The notes beneath the pieces were generated by a model, which was given only the letters and a program-made list of their open reading frames with translations, ran no database searches and had not been told where the DNA came from. Source: an uncultured Porphyromonadaceae bacterium (GTDB taxonomy: Bacteria > Bacteroidota > Bacteroidia > Bacteroidales > Barnesiellaceae_A). Taken from it: DNA of 45,793 bases. The stretch lies in assembly GCA_900542255.1 (NCBI GenBank), contig UQMR01000011.1, positions 1 through 45,793 of the forward strand, read 5' to 3'. Both the position numbers and the translations under genes were made by a program. Position 1 is the stretch's first letter. The number at the start of each line of letters is the position of its first letter. Positions 18,302-25,807 of the stretch are shown here, one piece after another.

Positions 18302-18900
18302 CTAACAGCACAATATTTTTTCAGATCTCCTGAAAGTAGCGACTCCACAACCAAATTCACATGGACACATTTCCTATATCTCAAGGGTTTAGCAGGATTA
18401 CCTCCAATAACTAGCATCTCTTCTACATCCTTACAAACAACTGAATTAGCCCCCACAACAGCACTTTTACCTATAATTTTAACTGATGGTAATATCGTAC
18501 TATCAGGACAAATCCATACATAATCTTCAACTATCAATTTATCAGATCCATTTCTGACATGCTCCCACTCTTCCGAATCTATATTATGAGAATCCATAAC
18601 AAACCTGACATTAGTACCTATAATTACATTATTACCTATAATGCATTTATATCGGAGTGAAGAGAAATTTACACCTCGAGCAATAGAGACATTATTACCT
18701 ATAACAAGATTTGAATTTGCTCTTTTAGCAAATGATAACGGCATGGTTACATCTTCTCCGACAATTGCTCCTCTACAACGAGCTATATATCGAGTATATG
18801 AAAAATATATATAACGTATCAACCGTGGATACAATCCAACCAAAAATCTTAAAGTTGAACGTTCTTGAACTCTTTTTTCGTATAATGTTTTATCCATCAT
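18289..18900 (-). CDS. hexapeptide-repeat acetyltransferase
   Basis: A 203-residue left-handed beta-helix acetyltransferase of the maltose/galactoside acetyltransferase-like group. A basic N-terminal helix is followed by hexapeptide coils (NLVIGNNVSIARGV, CIIGNNVIIGTNV), the catalytic-type His in VMDSHNID, then VGANSVVCKDV and the GGNPAKPLRYRK cap. It should acetylate a sugar hydroxyl or amine in the repeat unit. It forms the right end of the AT-rich block and lies 8 nt after the acyltransferase-3 gene. An ATG one codon downstream (18897) is an equal alternative start. Confidence 0.85.
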   Translation of the reverse strand: MMDKTLYEKRVQERSTLRFLVGLYPRLIRYIYFSYTRYIARCRGAIVGEDVTMPLSFAKRANSNLVIGNNVSIARGVNFSSLRYKCIIGNNVIIGTNVRFVMDSHNIDSEEWEHVRNGSDKLIVEDYVWICPDSTILPSVKIIGKSAVVGANSVVCKDVEEMLVIGGNPAKPLRYRKCVHVNLVVESLLSGDLKKYCAVRCQR

Positions 18901-18908
18901 ATTTTATT

Positions 18909-19931
18909 TTATTTCAATCCCAAATATTTGGCCGCCTTGTCGCCCACGACCTTTGCCAACAGCGATACAATGGCATAGCTGATGGCAACGACGAGGACGA
19001 TACGAACGGATTGGCTGTGGAGGAACGGATAGAGAATGGTATTATCAAAAACAGAATCGACCGACTTATTGATAAGTACCAAGACATATATATGTATGAG
19101 GTATATTCCGAACGAATAGTCACCGATGCGCGAAAGTAGACCCGCCGGTTGTTGCGGGTCGCGGTTTTTCAGTACCAGAGCTATGACAGCAGCTGCATAG
19201 AACATGGAGCTGAATTTGACTTGCGAGACTGCCATCCACGGTAATCTGGCCTCTAATAGCTGCGACTCGGCCAAAGAGAGGTAGAGGGTGAGCAGCAGCA
19301 GGGCGACAAGCGTCACGTTGCCTACTCGCAGAGTGATGTTTCGTTCTCGTACCACCATACCGGCATAATAGAAACCGAACCACGCCGGGAAGAGCGCACA
19401 ATAGAGCGGCAGGCGGCTGCCTGTAACATAATCGTGGAAGTACATCAGCGCTACATAAAGCGGCGTGACGGCCCAACAAACGAGGTCTACCATACGGCTG
19501 TTCCGGTGTATCAACCTTATCAACAAGGGGGTAAGCAGCGTAAGCTGTAAAAGGACGCTTAGGAAATAGAGTTGCGGTGCACCGCCTCCGAAGAAAATAA
19601 TCTTTATTATCTCGTACGTGTCGAAGTCTATCTTACGCCCACCCAGAAACAGCAGGGAGATTCCATACACAAGTAGAGCGAATATTGTCCACAGGCAATA
19701 TGGCAGCAATGTACGCAACGTGCGTTTTTTGAGGGAGAACGATTCTGCCTTGACAAAATAACCCGACATGAAAAAGAAGACAGCAACCGCGAAATTAATG
19801 ACTTGCTGCGAAATATTCACACCGTAAACGGGCGGTATATGTATCATGACCACAGCTATGATACACAACCCTCGTACGGCTTGCATATAGTTGTCGCGTG
19901 GCGGCATTGTGGTTGGCTGGTAAGTTGTCAT
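18909..19931 (-). CDS. acyltransferase-3 family membrane acyltransferase
   Basis: A 340-residue integral membrane O-acyltransferase of the OafA/WecH type with about ten hydrophobic helices. The first helix reads QAVRGLCIIAVVMIHIPP, with the conserved Arg and the catalytic-type His, followed by the FFFMSGYF motif. Such enzymes use acyl-CoA in the cytoplasm and acetylate glycans at the membrane. The base composition is nearer to the left part of the locus than to the AT-rich genes that follow it. A 31-bp palindrome lies 21 nt upstream of the start. It may modify the polysaccharide, but an enterobacterial common antigen-like or peptidoglycan target is also possible. Confidence 0.88.
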   Translation of the reverse strand: MTTYQPTTMPPRDNYMQAVRGLCIIAVVMIHIPPVYGVNISQQVINFAVAVFFFMSGYFVKAESFSLKKRTLRTLLPYCLWTIFALLVYGISLLFLGGRKIDFDTYEIIKIIFFGGGAPQLYFLSVLLQLTLLTPLLIRLIHRNSRMVDLVCWAVTPLYVALMYFHDYVTGSRLPLYCALFPAWFGFYYAGMVVRERNITLRVGNVTLVALLLLTLYLSLAESQLLEARLPWMAVSQVKFSSMFYAAAVIALVLKNRDPQQPAGLLSRIGDYSFGIYLIHIYVLVLINKSVDSVFDNTILYPFLHSQSVRIVLVVAISYAIVSLLAKVVGDKAAKYLGLK

Positions 19932-19951
19932 GCTATTACGTCAACAGATTA

Positions 19952-19982
19952 CGATTCACTCGGAAAATTTCCGAGTGAATCG
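19952..19982. repeat. 31-bp near-perfect palindrome between rfbB and the acyltransferase gene
   Basis: Fifteen bases on each side (cgattcactcggaaa and its complement) mirror around a single central base. There is no T run on either strand, so it is not a standard terminator. It lies between the rfb group and the acyltransferase-3 start and could be a weak terminator, an mRNA stabiliser or a protein-binding site. Confidence 0.7.
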
Positions 19983-20049
19983 GTTGTAGGTTATAACCGG
20001 ACTTCGGCATCATTTCAAATAACTGCATAGGTCGGCATGAGCATTCGGC

Positions 20050-21195
20050 TCATCTCTTAGCATACATCTCCTCGTAGTACTTTTCGTAGTCGCCCGAGGT
20101 GATGTTGTCCATCCACTCCTGGTTGTCGAGGTACCACCGTACGGTCTTCTCGATACCCTCCTCGAATTGCAGGCTGGGCTCCCAGCCGAGCTCTTTTTGC
20201 AGCTTTGTGGAGTCGATGGCGTAGCGCATGTCGTGGCCGGCACGGTCGGTGACGTAGGTGATGAGGTCCATGTCCTCACCTTCGCGGCGTCCTAACAGGC
20301 GGTCGACGGTGTTGATGACGACCCGGATGATGTCGATGTTTTTCCACTCATTGAAGCCGCCTATGTTGTAGGTCTCGGCTGTGGTGCCTTTGTGGAAGAT
20401 AAGGTCGATGGCGCGGGCGTGGTCTTCGACGTAGAGCCAGTCGCGTACGTTCTCGCCTTTGCCGTAGACGGGGAGGGGCTTGCGATGGCGTATGTTGTTG
20501 ATGAAAAGGGGGATGAGTTTCTCGGGGAATTGGTAGGGGCCGTAGTTATTGGAGCAGTTGGTTACTATCGTGGGCATGCCGTAGGTGTCGTGGTAGGCGC
20601 GCACGAAGTGGTCGCTCGATGCTTTGCTGGCCGAATAGGGGCTGTGGGGGTTGTATTTGGTCTCTTCGTAGAAAAAGTCCTTACCGTAGGCCAGATGATG
20701 TTTCGACGACGAGGCGGTTGTCGTAAACGGGGGCTCGATGCCTTCGGGATGGGTCATTTCCAGCGCGCCGTAGACTTCGTCGGTGGAGATGTGGTAGAAG
20801 CGTTTGCCTTCGTATCTCTCGGGGAGTGACTCCCAATAGAGTTTGGCGGCTTGCAGCAGGCTGAGGGTGCCCATGACGTTGGTGCGGGCGAAGGTGAAGG
20901 GGTCTTTGATGCTGCGGTCTACATGGCTCTCGGCGGCTAAGTGGATGATGCCGTCGATGTGGTATTGTTGCATGACTTCGAGCATCTTATCGAAGTCGCA
21001 GATGTCGGCGCGAACGAAGGTGTAGTTGGGGCGCGCTTCTATGTCTTTGAGGTTGGCGAGGTTGCCGGCATAGGTGAGCTTGTCGAGGTTGATGATATGG
21101 TACTCGGGGTATTTGTTGACGAAGAGACGTACTACATGGGAACCGATGAAGCCGGCGCCGCCGGTGATGAGGATATGTCTTGTGTAGTTGTCCAT
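20050..21195 (-). CDS. rfbB: dTDP-glucose 4,6-dehydratase
   Basis: A 381-residue extended SDR enzyme that converts dTDP-glucose to dTDP-4-keto-6-deoxyglucose, the second step of dTDP-rhamnose synthesis. The start MDNYTRHILITGGAGFIGSH at 21195 places the Rossmann loop at residue 11 as usual; the frame is open further upstream, but that part lies over rfbD and shows no family similarity. HISTDEVYG carries the catalytic Thr-Asp-Glu triad and YSASKASSDH the Tyr/Lys pair. The insert around FTTTASSSKHHLAYGKDFF is typical of Bacteroidota RmlB. The gene follows rfbD after 17 nt. Composition is richer in GC than the genes to its left. Confidence 0.97.
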   Translation of the reverse strand: MDNYTRHILITGGAGFIGSHVVRLFVNKYPEYHIINLDKLTYAGNLANLKDIEARPNYTFVRADICDFDKMLEVMQQYHIDGIIHLAAESHVDRSIKDPFTFARTNVMGTLSLLQAAKLYWESLPERYEGKRFYHISTDEVYGALEMTHPEGIEPPFTTTASSSKHHLAYGKDFFYEETKYNPHSPYSASKASSDHFVRAYHDTYGMPTIVTNCSNNYGPYQFPEKLIPLFINNIRHRKPLPVYGKGENVRDWLYVEDHARAIDLIFHKGTTAETYNIGGFNEWKNIDIIRVVINTVDRLLGRREGEDMDLITYVTDRAGHDMRYAIDSTKLQKELGWEPSLQFEEGIEKTVRWYLDNQEWMDNITSGDYEKYYEEMYAKR

Positions 21196-21212
21196 TGTTG
21201 TTGATGTTGTTG

Positions 21213-22079
21213 TTATTGGTGTTGGAGGTTGTCGATACACTGTTTCAGCGAATCGGTCCAGTAGGGGACTTTCAGGCCGAAGGTTGTCTTTATCTTGGTC
21301 TTGTCGAGTACCGAGTAGCTGGGGCGTACGACTTTCGAGGGAAACTCGTCGCTGTGACAGGGTTGTATGTCGCAGGCGGTGTGGCCGGCATATTCGGCGA
21401 TTGCTTTCGTGAAGTCGTACCACGAGCAGACGCCTTCGTTGGAGTAGTGGTAGATGCCGTCCCGGCCTTCGTACTTGCGCTGCTCGATGATGTCGTAGAT
21501 GGCGGCGGCCAGGTCGTAGGCGTAGGTGGGGGTGCCGACTTGGTCGAAGACGACTCGTAGCTCGGGTTTCGTGGCGGTCAGGTCGAGCATCGTTTTCAGG
21601 AAGTTCTTCCCGTACTCGCTGTACAGCCAGGCCGTGCGGATGATGAGGTAGTGGCAGCCGCTGCGGATGACGGCCTCTTCGCCATGCAACTTGGTCTCGC
21701 CGTAAACGCCGGTGGGGTTGGCTGCCTCCTCTTCCCGGCACGGGGTGTTGTTCCGGGTTCCGCCGAAGACGTAGTCGGTGGAGACATGCACGAGCAGACC
21801 ATCGTTCCGGCGGATGGCTACGGCCAGATTCTCTACGGCCTTGGCGTTGAGTAGCTCGGCCAATTCTCTGTCGTCTTCGGCCTTGTCTACATTGGTGTAG
21901 GCGGCACAGTTGACGATGACTTTCACGTCATTGTCGGCTACCATCTTCTCTACGGCGGCAGCATCGGTGATGTCGAGCTCGGCGACATCGGTGAAGATAT
22001 AATGGTGGGCGCTCTGTTGCGATACGATGCGCATCTCGTTGCCGAGCTGGCCGTTGGCGCCGGTGACTAATATATTCAT
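21213..22079 (-). CDS. rfbD: dTDP-4-dehydrorhamnose reductase
   Basis: A 288-residue SDR enzyme that reduces dTDP-4-keto-L-rhamnose to dTDP-L-rhamnose. The start at 22079 (MNILVTGANGQLGNEMR) fits the family; an open frame to 22265 is only the shadow of rfbC. VNCAAYTNVDKAE, HVSTDYVFGG with the catalytic Thr-Asp, and GVYGETKLHGE with the Tyr/Lys pair are visible, and RTAWLYSEYGKNF is diagnostic of RmlD. The ATG overlaps the stop of rfbC by 4 nt. Last enzyme of the pathway, third in gene order. Confidence 0.97.
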   Translation of the reverse strand: MNILVTGANGQLGNEMRIVSQQSAHHYIFTDVAELDITDAAAVEKMVADNDVKVIVNCAAYTNVDKAEDDRELAELLNAKAVENLAVAIRRNDGLLVHVSTDYVFGGTRNNTPCREEEAANPTGVYGETKLHGEEAVIRSGCHYLIIRTAWLYSEYGKNFLKTMLDLTATKPELRVVFDQVGTPTYAYDLAAAIYDIIEQRKYEGRDGIYHYSNEGVCSWYDFTKAIAEYAGHTACDIQPCHSDEFPSKVVRPSYSVLDKTKIKTTFGLKVPYWTDSLKQCIDNLQHQ

Positions 22080-22660
22080 TGTTTGAATTCGGGATAAAGG
22101 TTGTCGTTGTAATCGAAGGGCGAGTCGAACTCTTCCAGGCGGATGTGTCGGAGGTCTTTCTCCGAAAGGATGGCCTTCTCTACGGGTATCTGCCACTCGA
22201 TGCCCAAACTTTCGTCCTTGATGCTGATACCGCCGTCGGCCTGCGGGGCGTAGAAGTTGTCGCACTTGTACTGGAAGACGGCCGTCTCGCTCAGTACGGC
22301 AAAGCCGTGGGCGAAGCCGCGGGGGATGAAGAACTGGCGGTGGTTCTCTTCTGTCAGCTCTACGGCGACATGCTGCCCGTAGGTGGGCGAGCCTTTGCGG
22401 ATGTCGACGGCTACGTCGAGAACCCGGCCGCGGACGCAGCGTACCAGCTTGCTCTGTGTATAGGGCGGACGCTGGAAGTGCAGCCCGCGCATCACGCCGT
22501 AGCTCGACATGCTCTCGTTGTCTTGTACGAATTGTATCGGGCGTATCTTTTCGTCGAACTCTTTCTGCGAAAAGGACTCGAAAAAGTAGCCCCTGGCATC
22601 CCGAAAGATGCGGGGCTCTATAATTACAACGCCTTCTATCGACGTCTTGATGACTTCCAT
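22076..22660 (-). CDS. rfbC: dTDP-4-dehydrorhamnose 3,5-epimerase
   Basis: A 194-residue cupin-fold epimerase acting on dTDP-4-keto-6-deoxyglucose. It has FRDARGYFFESF, QDNESMSSYGVMRGLHFQ with the catalytic His, VRCVRGRVLDVAVDIRKGSPTY (read as two motifs) with the Asp partner, and FFIPRGFAHGFAVLS. Length and all key residues are normal. It starts 3 nt after rfbA ends and overlaps rfbD by 4 nt, so the four rfb genes form one transcript in the order A, C, D, B. Confidence 0.97.
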   Translation of the reverse strand: MEVIKTSIEGVVIIEPRIFRDARGYFFESFSQKEFDEKIRPIQFVQDNESMSSYGVMRGLHFQRPPYTQSKLVRCVRGRVLDVAVDIRKGSPTYGQHVAVELTEENHRQFFIPRGFAHGFAVLSETAVFQYKCDNFYAPQADGGISIKDESLGIEWQIPVEKAILSEKDLRHIRLEEFDSPFDYNDNLYPEFKQ

Positions 22661-22663
22661 CTT

Positions 22664-23569
22664 TTAATCGAGATTTTCTTTACCGGTTTGATCCATCTCT
22701 GTAATCACCTTCATCAGATACTGTCCGTATTGGTTTTTCAGCATCGGACGGGCAATCTCTTCCATCCGCTCCTTGCTTATCCAGCCTTTGCGGTAAGCAA
22801 TTCCTTCGAGGCAGGCTATCTTCAAGCCCTGGCGTTTCTCGATAACCTCAACAAAGATTGAGGCCTCGGAGAGTGAGTCGTGCGTACCGGTGTCGAGCCA
22901 CGCGAAGCCGCGCCCCAACGTCTGTACCTTCAAGGCTCCTTGCTGCAAATACTCCTGGTTGACCGATGTTATCTCCAACTCGCCACGGGCCGAGGGCTTG
23001 ATGCTCTTGGCTATCTCAACCACACTGTTGGGATAGAAATAGAGACCCACGACGGCATAGTTCGACTTCGGGTGCGCAGGTTTCTCCTCTATCGAGAGGC
23101 ACCTCCCCTCGGCATCGAACTCTGCCACGCCGTAACGTTCAGGGTCGTCGACCCAGTAGCCGAAGACCGTGGCATTACCCTCCCGCTCGACATTGGCAAC
23201 CGCCTCTTTCAGCAGGGCCGAGAAGCCGGCGCCATGAAAGATATTATCGCCCAAGACAAGGCAGACAGAGTCGTTGCCGATGAAGTGCTCGCCGATGAGA
23301 AAGGCTTGCGCCAAACCGTCGGGGCTGGGTTGCTCGGCATACTCGAAACGGACGCCGTAGTCGCTCCCGTCGCCCAGCAGGCGGCGGAAACCCGGCAGGT
23401 CTTGCGGCGTGGAGATTATCAATATCTCGCGTATCCCCGCCAACATCAGTACCGAGATGGGATAGTATATCATCGGCTTGTCATAGATGGGAAGCATCTG
23501 CTTGCTGACACCTTTGGTTATCGGGTATAATCTCGTCCCCGAACCTCCTGCCAATACGATTCCTTTCAT
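22664..23569 (-). CDS. rfbA: glucose-1-phosphate thymidylyltransferase
   Basis: A 301-residue nucleotidyltransferase that makes dTDP-glucose from glucose-1-phosphate and dTTP. The start [20 protein letters not shown] contains the family's nucleotide-binding loop; [15 protein letters not shown] and [11 protein letters not shown] are intact, as is VEEKP-type [15 protein letters not shown]. The C-terminal helical region ([20 protein letters not shown]) matches the tetrameric RmlA form with allosteric control by dTDP-rhamnose. It is the first gene of the polysaccharide locus and follows a leader of about 310 nt from the predicted promoter. Confidence 0.97.
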   Translation of the reverse strand: MKGIVLAGGSGTRLYPITKGVSKQMLPIYDKPMIYYPISVLMLAGIREILIISTPQDLPGFRRLLGDGSDYGVRFEYAEQPSPDGLAQAFLIGEHFIGNDSVCLVLGDNIFHGAGFSALLKEAVANVEREGNATVFGYWVDDPERYGVAEFDAEGRCLSIEEKPAHPKSNYAVVGLYFYPNSVVEIAKSIKPSARGELEITSVNQEYLQQGALKVQTLGRGFAWLDTGTHDSLSEASIFVEVIEKRQGLKIACLEGIAYRKGWISKERMEEIARPMLKNQYGQYLMKVITEMDQTGKENLD

Positions 23570-23886
23570 AACAGAAATTCTGGATTGATTCTACATCGTT
23601 ATCCGACCAAACTGAACGCTCTCGCACTTCTATCCCTTCCGATGATAACATCTTCGCAGCAACACTACCATCGTTACACACGATGCGGGAGATAATGTGC
23701 TTCTGAAATCGGAACGTCTGACTGATTAAAAACCGGAAATATTATTTCTCACAGCGCCCTGTTGTTGCGGTTATCGCACGCTTCGCGGTCTTCAGTGTCA
23801 TCACAGAAGAGCCGAACGAAATATTTACACCCTATAAAGATTTAGAAATAAGAGTTATTCGTAACCTAAATAAGGTATATTTGACG

Positions 23887-23918
23887 CAAAGATAACTCAA
23901 TTCATTAGGATATACAAC
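23887..23918 (-). promoter_or_regulatory. predicted promoter of the polysaccharide locus
   Basis: On the minus strand, GTTG (23915-23918), a 20-bp spacer and TATCTTTG (23887-23894) form a Bacteroidota promoter with one mismatch in the -33 element; the same GTTG variant occurs before pcrA and the glycosyltransferase at 44011. Transcription would start near 23880, leaving a leader of about 310 nt before rfbA. An inverted repeat (tcgtgcta / tagcacga, 20-nt spacer) lies 15 to 50 bp upstream. Confidence 0.7.
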
Positions 23919-24363
23919 AATATTTCCCATTATCGTGCTACACGTTTTTTCCCAATAATATAGCACGAAGTTACAATTATATCATCATGTATATTACGCC
24001 ATGTAATTCTTAGAGATTATATTGAATATTTACAATATAATCAACCGGATACAATGACATCTGCAATACGCCCACACAACATAAAAAAAGAATGAATAGT
24101 TCACCGCTCTCATCGCCATAAATTCGACATACCACTTTGCCGTGCCAAACCAAACTTGTAAAAAAAACAAAAGCAAAACAGCTTTTCACACCCGGATGTA
24201 CATCATCAAACATCTATATATCTGAATGATATCAATTATAAAAAATATTACTGCAATTTATTTCCATTCATATATACGATGATACAACAAAGAGTATATG
24301 CAAAAATAAAACATCATTTTTGATTAAATGTACATTGCGTCTCTATACGAAATTGCAAATTAT

Positions 24364-24398
24364 AAAAAAGGGAGCTGTCTTCTACCGACTGCTCCCTT
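24364..24398 (-). terminator. terminator of the pcrA-nspC operon
   Basis: The arms 24368-24379 and 24387-24398 form a 12-position stem (8 bp, one T-T mismatch, 3 bp) with a 7-nt loop. Read on the minus strand it ends in a run of six T, as expected for intrinsic termination about 255 nt after the nspC stop codon. Confidence 0.8.
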
Positions 24399-24652
24399 CC
24401 ATTTACCCCACTTCACAGTGGCATTTGGCATTATGAAACTGAATTTACTCTTTTTGCTTTTGTTGCGTTGCAAATATACAGAAAGCCCATATAAAGACCA
24501 AAAAGAACACACAAAATAATAGTTATAAATTGCAAACAGAAGTATAAAAAATGTGCTTACAAATCGTAACTACATCATTGATACAGTAAAACGACCTACC
24601 CGTCTGTTGCGTTTTTTACAGATGAAAAGAGACTCCCCTATTCCCCGGTAGT

Positions 24653-25795
24653 TTACGCCATGCGGTTCTTGTAGTCCTCATAACCGAAGGTGCGCCACAG
24701 CTGCAAGCTGCCATCGCTTTTGAGCAGAGCGATAGAGGGATGCGACACCCCGTTGAACATCGTGGTCTTTACGATAGTATAATGTATCATATCCTCAAAA
24801 ATGATACGCTCGCCAATCTGCAACTCGTGGTCGAAACTCCAATCGCCCACGAAATCGCCGCTAAGGCACGAGTTTCCGCCCATGCGATATACCGGCATAC
24901 CGGGCGTAGGCTCCACAGCCCCCCGGATGGCGGGTTTATAGGGCATTTCGAGACAATCGGGCATATGGCAGGCAAAAGAGGCATCGAGTATGGCCGTGCG
25001 TATGCCATGATTCTCGACGATATCTACAACAGTCGTTACCAATACACCGGTTTGCCATGCAAAGGCACTCCCGGGCTCCATGATAATTTGCAGATGGGGA
25101 TGGCGCTCTTTGAAGGCAAGCAGGGTTGCTATCAGATGCTCTACATCGTAATCCTTCCGTGTCATCAGATGTCCGCCCCCCATGTTGAGCCATTTCACCT
25201 GCTGCAACCACGGTGCAAAACGCTGCTCTACTACGCCCAGCGTACGCTCCAAATCGAACGAAGACGACTCGCACAACGTATGGAAGTGCAACCCTTCGAT
25301 ACCGACCGGCAACACGGGTGGCAACTGGTCGGCCACAACTCCCAAACGAGAGCCGGGAGCGCAGGGGTTATAAAGGTCGGTCGCAACGTCCGAGAACTCG
25401 GGATTGACGCGCACCCCACACGATATATGGCGCGGGAAGGCTGCCACCTTCGCGGCAAAATGCTCGTATTGACGCAAGGAGTTGAACGTTATATGACTGC
25501 TGCAACGCATTATCTCATCGAAATCGGCATCGGTATAAGCCGGCGAATAGGTATGTGCAAGCGAACCCATCTCCTCCAATGCCAAACGAGCCTCATGTAC
25601 CGAGCTGGCCGTGGAACAGGATATATACTCGCGAACAATGGGGAAAGCCTTCCATAAAGCAAATGCCTTGAAAGCGAGAATAATATCTACCCCGGCGCGC
25701 TCTTTTACCGAACGTATGAGCGTAAGGTTGCGCCGAAACAATGTTTCATCGAGTACATAACAAGGCGACGGAGCCTGCGACAAAACGTCTTGCAT
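24653..25795 (-). CDS. nspC: carboxynorspermidine decarboxylase
   Basis: A 380-residue PLP-dependent alanine-racemase-fold decarboxylase. It makes spermidine or norspermidine from the carboxy precursor, the route used by most gut Bacteroidota. The pyridoxal lysine is in AFKAFALW near residue 43, with the N-terminal TPCYVLDE-type start seen as SPCYVLDE. GLHFHTLCES, the glycine loop NMGGGHLMTR, EPGSAFAWQTG and the C-terminal Cys/Asp region GGNSCLSGDFVGDW are conserved. It starts 12 nt after the helicase gene, so both are in one operon. The partner carboxynorspermidine synthase is not in the window. Confidence 0.93.
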   Translation of the reverse strand: MQDVLSQAPSPCYVLDETLFRRNLTLIRSVKERAGVDIILAFKAFALWKAFPIVREYISCSTASSVHEARLALEEMGSLAHTYSPAYTDADFDEIMRCSSHITFNSLRQYEHFAAKVAAFPRHISCGVRVNPEFSDVATDLYNPCAPGSRLGVVADQLPPVLPVGIEGLHFHTLCESSSFDLERTLGVVEQRFAPWLQQVKWLNMGGGHLMTRKDYDVEHLIATLLAFKERHPHLQIIMEPGSAFAWQTGVLVTTVVDIVENHGIRTAILDASFACHMPDCLEMPYKPAIRGAVEPTPGMPVYRMGGNSCLSGDFVGDWSFDHELQIGERIIFEDMIHYTIVKTTMFNGVSHPSIALLKSDGSLQLWRTFGYEDYKNRMA

Positions 25796-25807
25796 AATTC
25801 TTGATGT

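Larger units (their letters stand above)
23570..24652. other. AT-rich non-coding region between the polysaccharide locus and nspC
   Basis: No convincing gene is seen in this stretch of about 1.08 kb. It holds, from left to right, the untranslated leader of rfbA (to about 23880), the predicted rfb promoter, an 8-bp inverted repeat with a 20-nt spacer (23933-23940 and 23961-23968), about 380 bp of AT-rich DNA without recognisable structure, and the nspC terminator. Two minor open frames (ending 23481 and 24010, minus strand) have no start context or family features. The stretch carries no upxY/upxZ-like gene, which often stands at this place in Bacteroides capsule loci. Confidence 0.75.

Noticed and set aside
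20050..21741. Possible long N-terminal extension of RmlB (563 residues)
   Set aside because: The extension is Arg/His/Pro-rich shadow of rfbD; the family start with the Rossmann loop is at 21195.
23481..23750. Minus-strand open frame in the rfbA leader
   Set aside because: It reads through the rfbA start in another frame, has no ATG start in context and resembles no family; it is more likely leader RNA.
23876..23883. Plus-strand TATATTTG opposite the rfb promoter
   Set aside because: No -33 match at 19-21 bp and no plus-strand gene follows before 28387; probably chance in AT-rich DNA.
24010..24213. 67-residue open frame upstream of the rfb promoter
   Set aside because: AT-rich, no promoter, no family features, Cys/Phe-rich composition typical of chance frames.
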